64,000 bases of DNA from Mycogone perniciosa. Lineage: Eukaryota; Ascomycota; Sordariomycetes; Hypocreales; Hypocreaceae. The stretch spans positions 434,001-498,000 of the forward strand of contig JAOALB010000005.1 in the NCBI GenBank assembly GCA_025331125.1, written 5' to 3'. The translations under genes and the position numbers were made by a program. The notes under the pieces were generated by a model. It searched no databases and had not been told where the DNA came from. It saw nothing but the letters and a program-made list of their open reading frames with translations. Positions 52,550-64,000 of this stretch are shown here, piece after piece; positions within the stretch are counted from its first letter, which is position 1, and each line of letters begins with the position of its first letter.

Positions 52550-53990
52550 GGTAGTCATCTTGGGGTTTTCTGTATAAGGAAATATATAGTATGTCTCGTT
52601 GTCAGCCTCAGCAACGATCTAACAGGTCAAGCCTAAGGTTTTTGCATTTTCCTAGGCGACGACTATGAGTTTCCCAAGGCCAATGAATACAGGAAACATA
52701 GTAAAACACGCCATAGCTTGAGAACTTAGGATTTAGAGGCCACTCCAGCTTACTCGTGCGATTATAATAATCGTCCCTCACTGCTCACAATTAACATCCC
52801 AGCTTTTCACCGCTGATCTTGTTCTCTTTCACAGCCCCGAGGCCACCCAAGACACCTTCCAGTCTATTTTTCGCGCAAAGTTAATTGACTTTAATCTTGC
52901 AGGTTCCAAGCAACTCTCGGATTAGTTCCCAAAGCCATTAATTAGCCGCGGGAATGAACCACACCCCTCACCCTAACCCACCCCACGACTGACCCAACAT
53001 ACACACACCGCCTCGTGGGATAAACATCAGGTAACGCTTCAGCCGCCAAAGATAGGACGGTGAACACTTGTAAAATCGCCTCTAAGCCGGCTTGCTAATG
53101 AAACTATTAACTATGAGAAAACGCAAGAAATAAGGAGCGTAAAATAGTATAAACAGGAAAAGGAGACTATGTGGGCTTGAGGATGTATGGCAAAGCTTGA
53201 GAAACATATATATACACTAGCTAAAGTTGCCCTTTCGGCTTAGCCGCCAGGCGTTAATCAATAAATTGTAAATTGTACTAGACGGAGTTATAAATAAGCG
53301 TCAAGATGCTATCGCGAGAAGTTAATATAGGAGGAGATGGTGGAGTATAATAAGGGTCCAATACCTTATACAGTAAAGGGATCTCTAGACAGTCTTAACA
53401 TTTTCGCATTAATAATTAATATAAGGCTATCGAGCGTTCCTATTCTCTTTTTATTTATTTAGGCGGCGTGGCGCTATATATATACTGTATACTATTGCAC
53501 AGAATCCAGATACTAATCTCAACGTTAAAAGAAGTATAGAGGATATCTGCGTATATATTATATAAAAGTGCTCCACTACACGCACCTGTTTCTAGCAGTT
53601 AAAGCTCTCACAAAAGCCTTTAGCCGAGGATCTTTTAATAAAAAAAATAACCCTCGTGACACTGGCGGTACTGCTAACACCGGCTTTGGCGATGGACCAT
53701 CGAGCATCCTCCAAGCTTCGAGGGCCCCCCGCGCGGCTCTTTACCAGGCTATGCTAGGAACTGTAATAAATGGCATAACCTTCTGCACTGGAAATCCTGC
53801 AAATTCCATGGCGCTAGCTTCTAAGCCTAGCCCTCCTCCCGAGTATTGGCTGCTAGGTATACTATTCTCTACCATATCCATAGCAGCGGCAGTATCCGAT
53901 TTATTCCTGCTATCTAACAATACTTTATCCGCACTTATATTAGTTAATTGTTTTTATTTGTTTGTTTTATTATTTACATCTACTAAGTAA
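52550..53990. other. transition zone to the AT-rich block, no gene supported
   Basis: GC falls gradually here. A plus-strand open stretch, about 53568-53990, has a Ser/Leu-rich and partly hydrophobic translation but begins with GTG and matches nothing I know. It could be a decayed fragment. No RNA gene is recognised. Confidence 0.45.
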
Positions 53991-55802
53991 ACTAGTTATA
54001 TAAATCCCTTATAGGTAATAAAATATTGAAAGCTAGCAGTTTATACTATTGTTTATTAAATTTTAATTAATAAAAAAAGAAAGGTTTATTTAAGTAATAT
54101 TAATTTATTTTTATTAAAAAAGGATTATGAAGGTTTATTATTTTTTCTGGTTTTTAAAAGACTTTACTTTTGATAAATTTAAATAAATAAAAAAGAAAAG
54201 TTTTTTAAAGGATATTTAAAATAAAAGCTTAATTATTTTATATTTTAGAAAATAACTTTACCTTTTTAATTTATTATATTTATAAATAAGCTTTTTATTA
54301 TATGTAAAGTATTTATAGTATTTTAAAAGTTTTTATATTTCAGTTTTTTTATAAAAGGTTTATAAAAGAATAAAAGAAAAGTTTAAGCTTTAAAAAAATT
54401 TAAAGCTTTAAGCTTTTATTATTTATAACTTTTTAAAACTTTATTAAATTAATTCTATTTTTTAAGTTATAAAATAAAGGTTTTTTTAAAATAAAGTACT
54501 TTATTTTAATTTCTAAAGATTTAAATATATTTTATATGTATAAATAAAACTATAAAATACTTAAAAAAGGTTATTTAAACTATATATTTCTTTTTTAATA
54601 TTTAACTATTAATATTGTTAAAATAACAAGGTTATACTAAACCTTATTTATATATAGCTTCTAGGAAACTATATATAATACAGTAATAAAGAAATAACTA
54701 AAAGTCTAATTAAGTTAACAATAAATAAACAATTAAATTATAACTAAACTAATAGTTAAATAACTTTAGAATATTTAGTATATATACAGCTAGTATAAAA
54801 GTAATTATATAAACAATAGCTTGTCTTTTATAATAGTCCTTTAACTAAATAATAAAAGTATAGCGGTGTAACAATCCAGGTTAATTCTTAACAGTTGAAC
54901 TAAGGTTTATAGGGTTTATATTAACAGAAAGGTTAAAAATAATTACTAAATAGGGTAATATAGTTACAATCCTATAAAACAGGTACTTTTGGTAAATGCA
55001 ATTTATTAATAACTATTTAAATAACTATATTTAATAATTATAACTTATTTAATTTTATATATAAAAGAGATATATAATAAATATACTTAAATTATTTAAA
55101 TTATAGCGATTTTAATAATTTAAAATTATAGGTTTATATAGTAATCCTTTTTATAAGATTGCGCTTATAGCTATAATCCATTAATAATTAATTAAAGGCT
55201 TTAATATTTTACTATAATCTTATAACTAAGTCTTTAATATAGTTAAATTATAATATAATATCCCCCTTTTATTAATTTTATATTTAAAACCTATTAATTC
55301 TTTATAAACATTATTTATTATTTTCTTTATTCTTCCTATATTAATACTATAATAAATTATATTATTAAACCATATACTTATAAATTTAAAAAATATACTT
55401 ATTTTACTTTTTTAATTTTTTAAAGGCAATTTTATTAATATACTTTATACTTTTTATATTTAAAAGAAGTTAATCTATTAAATAATAAATAACTTTTTAA
55501 AATAAAATAAATATATATATTAAAGTTATTTTTATAACAGTATTTTAGTTACTTTATTTTATATATCCCTTTATTTCTTTTTATATATTTCTATTAACTT
55601 TCTAGTTATATATATACTTAAATAATAAAATAAACTTAAATTAAATAAAGATAAAGTAAATAAAAAGCTAAAAGGTCTTTACTTTTATAAAATAAAGCTT
55701 TAATTGCAGATTATAGCGGCTATAAAGCAATTAAATTATATTTTATATATTAAAAGAAACGTATATAAATAATATATTAAACTTTTTAAATTAAAGCTAT
55801 AA
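53991..55802. repeat. RIP-degraded repeat DNA, left of the LTR element
   Basis: Very AT-rich sequence dominated by TTTA, TATA and AAAT words, with hardly any G or C and no reading frames. It changes abruptly from ordinary intergenic DNA near 53.99 kb. This is the usual look of transposon DNA after repeat-induced point mutation in Pezizomycotina. The original element cannot be identified by eye. Confidence 0.75.
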
Positions 55803-55807
55803 GGTTT
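55803..55807. repeat. target-site duplication, left copy (GGTTT)
   Basis: GGTTT lies directly before the 5' LTR and is repeated directly after the 3' LTR at 62937-62941. A 5-bp duplication is the usual size for LTR retrotransposon integration. Confidence 0.85.
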
Positions 55808-56081
55808 TGTTAGGTTAGGTAGGCTAAGGACCTACTATTTATTAGCGCTTATTAGCTCTTGGGAGCTTTTATCTGCTTATATAGCAGATACTAGCTAATA
55901 TATATATCTCGTAAGCGATATATTAGACTATATAGGCGCTTACAATATATATATTCTATGTTTTCCTTTATATTAGCTATATATATATATAGTAAGGCTA
56001 TTACAGTATATCTATTACTAGAATCAAGCTTTATTCCTATTTCTCTCTATACTTTATATAGCTATACTGCGCTCCGCGACA
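55808..56081 (+). repeat. 5' LTR (274 bp)
   Basis: Starts TGTTAGGTTAGG and ends CTCCGCGACA. It aligns without length change to 62663-62936. By eye roughly 30 positions differ, nearly all transitions, and the 3' copy has lost its terminal TG/CA (TA...TA). This suits RIP acting on both copies. Confidence 0.92.
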
Positions 56082-59000
56082 GTTATAAGCCTAGGTAGTA
56101 ACTATTAGAGTTACTAGAAATTTCCCTTAATATTATATCTTTACCTTTATTTTTTCCCTTTACCTTTAAGCTTTTAAAGCCACCTTCTATAATAGATAAT
56201 ATAAGAAATATTACCTTTATAAAGCTAGATTTAATAGTTTAGTAAATTAAAAAATTATTATTGTAAATAACTATATAACTATTATAAAGATCTAGAATAA
56301 AGTTAATTTTAATCTTTTTAATTAAAATAACTATTTCCCTGCTTTAAAGCTATTTACTTTAATTAAAGTAAAGGAAACTGCTTTAAAAGTATTTAAAAAA
56401 AAGCTACTTTAATAAATATCTTTATTTATTATAATAGTCTACTTTATAAGTATTAATGCATTATTGCTTTATATATTAAAAAGAGGAAGGCTAAAGCAGT
56501 AATCTTTAAATAAATATAGAAAAATATTTAAGATTAATATTTATACTTTAATCTTTATAGACTTTAAAGCTGCAACTTAAATTATAGCCTTAGCCTTTAC
56601 AACTATTAAAGCAGCTAATAAAAATAATAAAAACTTAAATCTTAAGTTTATTATTTATTAGATTATAAAGAAGCTTAAAAAATAATTAACTCTTTATAAA
56701 GATATAATATATAAAGAAGTATAGATTTTATATAAATATATTTTATATAATATAAAATATAAGAATTTAAAGCTAAAAGTATAATATATAAACTAAGCGT
56801 GTATTTATATAAATACAGTAAAGTATAAGCTCTTTAAAGTTATAAAAACAGCTATTTAAAAGGCTTTTTTAAAAGCTATTAAAGTATACTATACTATAAA
56901 CTTTACTTTATATTATTTATACCATATAAACAATTAAATTAAAAGTAGCAAAATCGCTAGAATCTTTTCCTTTAATTAATTTAATTAACGTTTTTTAAAT
57001 AATATATAAAATATAAAGAATTATATTTATAGACTTTATATAATATTTAATAACTGCTTAAATAAATCTATAGTAAATAATACTATATATTTAAAAGCTT
57101 TTACTAGGAAAGAATACCTATATAAATAAAAAAAGTATAATTAGCCTTTAAAGGACTATAATATACTATTTACTGCATTTAAAGGAAAACCTAATAAAAA
57201 AAGGAAATATATTTTTAACTTGTAATAAACTATAGAAATTTATATTTACCTTTAAAAAGATAAATAGTATATACTTTATAATAAGCTTAGTAAAAAGGGT
57301 ATTAACTTTATAGCCTTAATTTAAAGAGGTATAGCTTTAACTATTATAGCTGCTTTAATCTCCCTAAACTTAATTAATAAAAAGGATATAAGCCTTGCAG
57401 TATATATAATAAATATATTAATATATATTAATATATAAAATACACTTTACTGCCTCTTTTAAAGCACTTTCTTTAATACCTATAATACTATTTATTTAGT
57501 AAATAACAGGAATTACCTTATTTTTAGCTTTTTTATTTCAAGTATACAAAAAGATTATATTGAAGCAGGAAGAGTTAGGTATTTTATAGCTAGAAAAGGA
57601 TACCGCTTACTTAAAAATACTCTTTATAATCTATATTAAAAGGCAGCGCGCTTAGTAAAGCTTATAAATATAGCTATAGATAAAGGATTTTATATTAATA
57701 TTATATCTTTATTAAAGCTCTAAAAAGCAGGAATATAGCTTATAGGGTGCAATAATACACTTTATATTAATATAGTAAGTTTAAATACTATTATAGGGAA
57801 GGTAAAGTATAAGTATAATTTTCTATTTCTTACTATAAACCCTTATTACTTTATATTGCCCCTATCTTTAAGTATATTATCCTAAGCAGTATAATTACTT
57901 TATTTCTTTTTTTTTAGCGCAGACTACTATATTTATATAATATTAAAAAAAGAGAGAAGACTAATATATAGCCTACTAATATTATATAATAATTTAAAGC
58001 AGCTTTAGCACTTATAATTAAAATATCTAGGCCTAAAAGCGCTTAAAGTACTAGTAAAAAATATAAAGAATATATATATTAAAGGAACTATATAAATAAA
58101 GTGCAAAGCCTATACTTTTATATATATAAAACAGGTTATTTTTTATAAAATATTTAAAAGATAAACACTAAAACTATTCTTTAGAGTATATTAAAATCTT
58201 TAAAACTATCCTTATAGTTATAATAGGGATAACTAACTTTTAATACTTAAAGAAAAATATACTTTATAGTTATATATATACCCTTTATTAAATAAAGAAT
58301 AAAATATTATCTTTAATACTGTCTTTAACTTTATAAGTATAGTAAAAACGCAATATAATATTTTAATATATTCTTTTAGGCAAAATAATAAAAAAGCTGT
58401 AATTACAGTTAAAGGCTTAATATATTTCTAGATCTAGGCAAATATAACAGGAATTATCTTAAAGCTTGCCATTTCCTATATATATAAGCTAAATAGCGCT
58501 TTAAAGCGCGCAGGTTAGGAAATTATAAATAAATTAATAAAGATATTTAAAGCTATAAGCCTTTTAACTGATTTATAGCTTAAAAGTATAAAAGCTATAG
58601 CGTATATTATTAATATAAGTCTTATATATAGCCGTAATATAATATTATTTATTAAAAGATTAAAGTAATAGTTTTGCAATTTCGCGCCCTTTTTAATAAA
58701 AAAGCTATTTGCAGACTTATAGCTAGATTAAAGTAGACTTTATATATATAGCTGCTGCGCCTATATATTTAACAGAGACTATAAAGCTAGCTAAAATAAA
58801 AGAGAATTTAAAATAAAGCCTAAAGGCTTAATTAAATATCTTATTAAATCTACTATAAATAATATATATTGCATTTAATTACTTTACCTAGTAAAAGTTA
58901 TTATTATAAAAAATATATAATTTAATAAAACTAGCTTTTTTAATAGTAAAAGAAAAAGTGCAGATAAGCTGTTTAATAAAATTAAAAAAAATAAGCTAAA

Positions 59001-62000
59001 ATTTAAACTCTTTTTAATTATATTCCTGCAGTAAAGAATACCTTTATAAATAATATAAAAAAGAGAGTACACTTTTAAAGGTAAAAATTGCATTAAGTAT
59101 TAAAATTAATTTAATAAACAGTTTAAGTAAACTATTAATATACCTAGAAAAACCTATTAGTCTTTAAATATTAAAGGCTACCTTAAAACAGTTAATCTTT
59201 ATAAATAAAACTAATATACTAATAAAAACTTTAAGTAATACTTTTAAAAGTAACCTACCCCTTTTTAATAAAAAAGAGTTAACGGAAAAACAGCTTTATA
59301 TATTAAAGGTATACTATTTAATAAAAAAGGATAAACTGCTATAGCTAAAGGCAGACTAATATATAAAAGACTCGCTTACTTTTATATTAAAAGAGTAAAT
59401 TTTAAAGGAAAAGCTAGCTAATAATTCTTTAAATAGTAAAGTAGTAGCTAATACTTATAAAAGTATAAGACTTTAAGGGAAATAAGCTGTAAAAAAGGTT
59501 AATAAATATTTCCCAGTATATAAAACTAAAATGCATACCCTAAACACTACTTTAAAAAATAATAAACCTAATATATATTTAATAATTATAAAGCTTTTTA
59601 ATTTAATACTATATTAACTGCTACTTAATTAATAAAAGCCGATAAGCAGTAAATTAAAAAGTATAATAATAGTATTTATTGTTTTTAATACAGTAATAAA
59701 TTAAAAAGTTTCCTTTTAAAAAAGTATTACTTTTAATAAATAAACTATTTATTAAAAGGATTTAGCAAAACTGCTAAAAGACTAAAAAGAGCTTATAAAA
59801 TACCTATTTAAGGCTAGGTTTAAATAAACTGCATATAATAAAATTAACTCTTTATATATAAAAGGAACCTAGTAAAAAATACTATATTTAAAGGCAAAAA
59901 TAAAGCTATTATTTATATATAAAGTTTTTATATATAAGTTTAACCAAAATAAAAATTTAAAATACTATAAAGCTTATTTTATAATTTAAAGGGATTTATA
60001 GGAATACTTTATAATGAAGAGTATATATACTGCTATATTAATAGTATATTCTTTTTATATATTTATTACTTTAGCAGTAAAATTTAACGTTAAGTTAAAG
60101 CAGTATAATATTAAAAATACTTTTTTTAATGCCTTAAAGGATAAAAGTTTAAAACTAATTATATATAAACTTCTTCAAGGTTTTAACTAATTAAATATTT
60201 ATTTAAAGCTCACTAAAGGTTTATATAGGCTAAAAGACTTACTAAAACTATAGTTTAATAAATTATCTTTAACCTAAAGGAAATAACAGTTAATTTTAAG
60301 CTTTAAACAGCCCTGCCTTTTCTATAACTAAACTTAAAAGATTTTTATTATATTTTATATAAATAATATCTTAATTATATATTATTATAATAATAAAGCT
60401 CTTTATACTAAGCTATTAAATACTTTTAAAGTAAAGTATAAGCTTTATAATAAAAGGGATATATAATAATTTTTAAATATTAAAATTACTTAAAACTATA
60501 AAGAGTATAAGATATACCTTTCCTATAAAACCTATTTTAAAAAGGTTGCGAAATAATTTAAGTTTAATAATAAAATATAGCTTTTTATAGTTTTAATACT
60601 AATTATAAAGCTTAAAAAAACTATAATATAACTTATAAAAGTAATTATTAAAATATATTAAAAAAGAGTGAAATATAGATTTTATATACCTATTATAATA
60701 AAGCTAAATATAATATATAGCGCTTTAGCTTTATTATAGTTTTTAATTAACTTTAATAAAAAGTACTTTAAAGCAGTTAATTAACTAATTACTATTTATA
60801 TATATAGTGCTTTCTAACTCTTTAATATAAAGGGCAAAGCAAAATATAAATCTTAACTGCCTTAAATAATACTTTTTTCACTAATAATATAAATACTTAA
60901 AAATTATTTTAAAGGTATTTTATTATATTTTTTTAAACTTTATCTTATAAAATACTATATACTAAAGCACTATTAATATATCTATAATTAAAGTAAAGTG
61001 ATTTACCTTTACTTAAATAGTAGAAAATATAATAAATTTATATTACCTTTTTTAAAAAATAAAATTTAACTTTAATATTAATTAAAATATTAACTATAAT
61101 AATTAACTAATTATATATTTTATAATTAAAGAAAATATATAAATTAATACTTACTTATATTATATTAATATATAAAATATATAGCTTTAATAGGAATATT
61201 AAAAAGGATTATTTTTAATCTTTTATCTCTTTATTAACTTTATACCTATTAATAGGCTTATTAAAGCTTTTCCTTAATAGCGCTTTAAGTACTGTAAAGC
61301 ATTATTAAACTTAATAAATATATAATTACTAGAATAAAATATATAAAAATATAAAAAACTATTTAATTTTAGCTTAAAGGCTATATACTATAAAAGGTAT
61401 ACCCTATTACTATAATAATTAATTACTTAAAGCTTTCTACCTTTTATATACCTATATATAAAAGGCATTATTATTACAGCTACTGAAAGTAACTGCTTCT
61501 TTAATATAAACTAAATCCTTTTCCTTTAATAAATTAAATTAAAGGCATAATACCTTTTTATATTAAATTACTATTTAATTATATTAGCTTATAAATATAT
61601 AAAGAAAAAATAGTATATTTACTTAATTATTATGTTTATTTATAGCTTAAAAGAGCCAATATATAATTAATATAAATATTAAATAACTATAAAGTATATA
61701 ATTAATGAAAGCAATATAATAGAAATAAAGAAAAAATATATTAAAAAGTATATTAGTAATTACTATTAAAATAAACAGTATAGTATTACAAATAAATAAT
61801 AGTAATATATTAAAAGAAATCTCTTTTACTAGTAATTGCTAAATTTACATAACTTTTATAAAAAAAGGATAATAATATAGCAGTAAAGGCAGTAGCAGGA
61901 GTAAAAGTAAAAGCAGGGACTACTATAAAAGCAGCTATAGCAGGAGTAATAATTAAAGTAATAAAAGCTATAAAAGTAGGAGGAAGAGCTAATAAAGACG

Positions 62001-62662
62001 CTATAGCGCGCAGCTTAGTAAAGGCTTCCTTACAATTCCTAGTAAGCCTTAACTCTAAATGAAAAAGAGGCTAAGCAATTAAACCAGCCAATATAGTAAT
62101 AGAAACTAGACTAGCTAAAGTAAAAGCTAATATAAAAGCAGCAGTAAATATAGCTGCTTAAAGACAATTAACGCTATAATAAGCTACCTTTAAAGGGCAA
62201 TTGTAACTATATTTAATTAAAAAGGTATTTTTATTTTATAATTTTATTATTAGCTAATAAAAGCGCACTATAAAAAAATATATAAAAAGTATAATATTTA
62301 TTAAGGCTATATTAATATTATTAATACTATTATTAATAATAATAATAATATTAATAATTAAAGAAAAAAAGTAAAAAATAAAGCTAAAAGATAGTTAATA
62401 TATTTATTTTAACTATTTAAAATTAATTTACTTATTTAAAAAGCTTTATTATTTAACTTTTTATTATTATAAATTAACAATAGCTATAGCGTTTATATCC
62501 CTATTACCTTTAGTAATAAAATATTAATATATATTTATATTAAAGGAGCTTTTAATTAAATAAAAAAGGATTTAAAAGCGCGGCCAGATAATTATAACAT
62601 TATAAATAAACTAAAATAAGAGTTAATAAAGCATTAAAAATAGCTTTATTAACTAAAGGGTA

Positions 62663-62936
62663 TATTAGGTTAAGTAGGCTAAAGACTTACTATTTATTAG
62701 CGTTTATTAGCGTTAAGGAGCTTTTATCTGTTTATATAGTAGATACCAGCTAATATATATATCGCGTAAGCAATATATTAGACTATATAGGCGCTTATAA
62801 CGCATATATTCTATATTTTCCTTTATATTAGCTATATATATATATAGCAAGGCCATTATAGTATATTTATTACTAGAATCAAGCTTTATTCCTATTTCTC
62901 TCTATACTCTATATAGCTGTACCGCGCTCTGCAATA
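62663..62936 (+). repeat. 3' LTR (274 bp)
   Basis: Same length as the 5' LTR and colinear with it, from TATTAGGTTAAG to CTCTGCAATA. It is followed immediately by the second GGTTT. Confidence 0.92.
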
Positions 62937-62941
62937 GGTTT
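62937..62941. repeat. target-site duplication, right copy (GGTTT)
   Basis: Matches 55803-55807 exactly and closes the retrotransposon insertion. Confidence 0.85.
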
Positions 62942-64000
62942 AAATTAAAAGGATAGTGTATTGCCTTTTCTATTTATTTAAAAAGCAGAAGTAGTAATTA
63001 ATCTTTAATTATTAAAGGTATTTATTGAAGTAAATTAAGCTTTTTTAAATTTTAGCGATAATTTTATAAATTTAAATCCTTTAATTTTAAAGACTAATAA
63101 AACTATTTAAGTTTAATTTTCGCGTTTAATAAATATTTAATAAATTCCTAAAAGTTATATTTCTTTTTATAGTTTTTTTATTTAATTCAATACTAGCATT
63201 TACTATTTTTTACTTTTATAGCTTTAGTTTCTTTAATTTTCTATTTTCTTTTAATAAATAAAAGTTTGATTAAATGTAAAATTAATTTATTTTTTACTTT
63301 ATTTTATAACACTTTTTTAAATAGTAAAATATAAAATATTAAATAAATTTAAATATTATTTAATAATATAAATTTATAAATAGCCTTTAAAATAACCTTT
63401 TTAATTAAATAAAGTTTAAATTTCTTAAAATTAAATTTATTATTTAATTATATTATTTCAATATTTATAGTGTTTTCTTTTAATAAATAATAATATAGGT
63501 AAACTATATCTCCCTTTTTAAAGATTAATCCCTTTAATTTATATTTATTAATTTATTCCTTTATTTTCTTTTATATAAAGTAAAAGTATATTTATATATC
63601 TTTATATAACTGCTTTATACTTTTAACTTTAATTTATATTTTATTAATATATAAACCTTTCTTTAATTCTTTATATATCTTGAATATACAGCTATAGTTA
63701 ATATATATAAAGTTAAATTTAATTAACTTTAAATATTACTATTATAGGATATTTATATAATTAATAGCTTTTTTATTTAATTGTTTTAATTAAAGTTAAT
63801 ATAACGTTTTAAATAAACTTTAATAATTTAATAAATATATTTTATTGAACTATTTATCTATAAGTAATATATAATATTAAACTTATAGTTTATATTGAAT
63901 TAATTGATAAATATTTATAAAATCTAAATATAAAAGTTAATTTTCAATTAAAAATAATTGTAATTAAAATTATATAGTTAACTATAATAAATTATAAAAA
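62942..64000. repeat. RIP-degraded repeat DNA, right of the LTR element
   Basis: The same extreme AT-rich composition as left of the element, running to the window end with no open frame. Together with 53991-55802 it forms the older repeat that the Copia element interrupted. Confidence 0.7.

Larger units (their letters stand above)
55808..62936 (+). mobile_element. Copia-type LTR retrotransposon, RIP-inactivated
   Basis: A complete but dead element of 7129 bp: 274-bp LTRs at both ends, a GGTTT target-site duplication and a 6.6-kb interior with no open polyprotein. The plus-strand interior still shows reverse-transcriptase landmarks of the Ty1/Copia group. A segment near 60112-60150 resembles the D-I-K-x-A-F-L-N motif. 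IYKLLQGF at about 60160-60184 corresponds to the Y-M-x-x-P-P-G-F region. Y-I-N-N-I-L-I at 60356-60376 corresponds to Y-V-D-D-I-L-I. Both active-site Asp codons have become Asn codons (GAT to AAT), the change expected from RIP. Stops are everywhere. A short purine run (TAAAGGG) precedes the 3' LTR. Superfamily assignment rests on the reverse-transcriptase motifs. Gag and integrase cannot be delimited. Confidence 0.88.

Noticed and set aside
53568..53990. 140-codon open frame at the edge of the AT-rich block
   Set aside because: It starts with GTG, has no recognised domain, and its low-complexity hydrophobic translation is typical of chance frames in AT-rich DNA.
58884..59093. 69-codon minus-strand frame in the retrotransposon interior
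   Set aside because: It lies in RIP-degraded DNA and encodes mostly Leu/Phe/Ile from AT-rich words, so it is a chance frame.
1..64000. tRNA, rRNA genes and CRISPR arrays
   Set aside because: None was recognised by eye on either strand, and CRISPR is not expected in a fungus. A tRNA scan could still find one.

Overview
The window is nuclear DNA of a filamentous ascomycete, most likely a Eurotiomycete close to Aspergillus/Penicillium (order Eurotiales). The grounds are genes with several short introns (about 47-170 bp in the genes modelled here), close matches to fungal Snx3, Sed5, Sec2, Pmt2 and SF3a1, a highly reducing polyketide synthase locus, a dispersed TACGGAGTA/TACTCCGTA mini-repeat in intergenic DNA, and a terminal 10 kb of extremely AT-rich DNA that looks like the product of repeat-induced point mutation (RIP). 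Exon structures were worked out by hand from splice signals, reading-frame continuity and family knowledge. No search or alignment program was run.

Layout. 0.3-3.0 kb: a sorbitol/polyol dehydrogenase-like enzyme and an aldo-keto reductase, convergent. 3.7-18.2 kb: a core trafficking stretch with the Golgi syntaxin Sed5, a 2559-residue disordered protein of unknown function, and the Rab exchange factor Sec2. 19.0-31.5 kb: a secondary-metabolism-like block with a sterol-desaturase-superfamily enzyme, a highly reducing PKS and an unknown 587-residue protein. The PKS reads as a pseudogene: a destroyed 5' splice site, two frameshifts and a nonsense codon. 32.1-34.8 kb: a DUF7924-type (PD-(D/E)XK-like) protein and a doubtful small ORF. 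35.4-43.0 kb: housekeeping genes for the protein O-mannosyltransferase Pmt2, splicing factor SF3a1/Prp21 and sorting nexin Snx3. 44.4-52.5 kb: accessory genes. These are a secreted sedolisin-like protein lacking its catalytic Ser, Glu and Asp, an intact endogenous CRESS-DNA-virus-like Rep gene, a secreted PEBP-like protein, a zinc alcohol dehydrogenase and a five-exon GFA-domain gene. From about 54.0 kb to the end: RIP-degraded repeats, containing a complete Copia-type LTR retrotransposon with 274-bp LTRs and a 5-bp target-site duplication, nested in older degraded repeat DNA.

How the genes relate. Sed5, Sec2, Pmt2 and Snx3 all act in the secretory/endosomal system, but each has its own promoter, so their proximity may be chance. 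The PKS block resembles a small, decaying biosynthetic locus. The stretch next to the AT-rich block (44-54 kb) holds most of the lineage-specific material, including the virus-derived Rep, which is the most unusual feature of the window.
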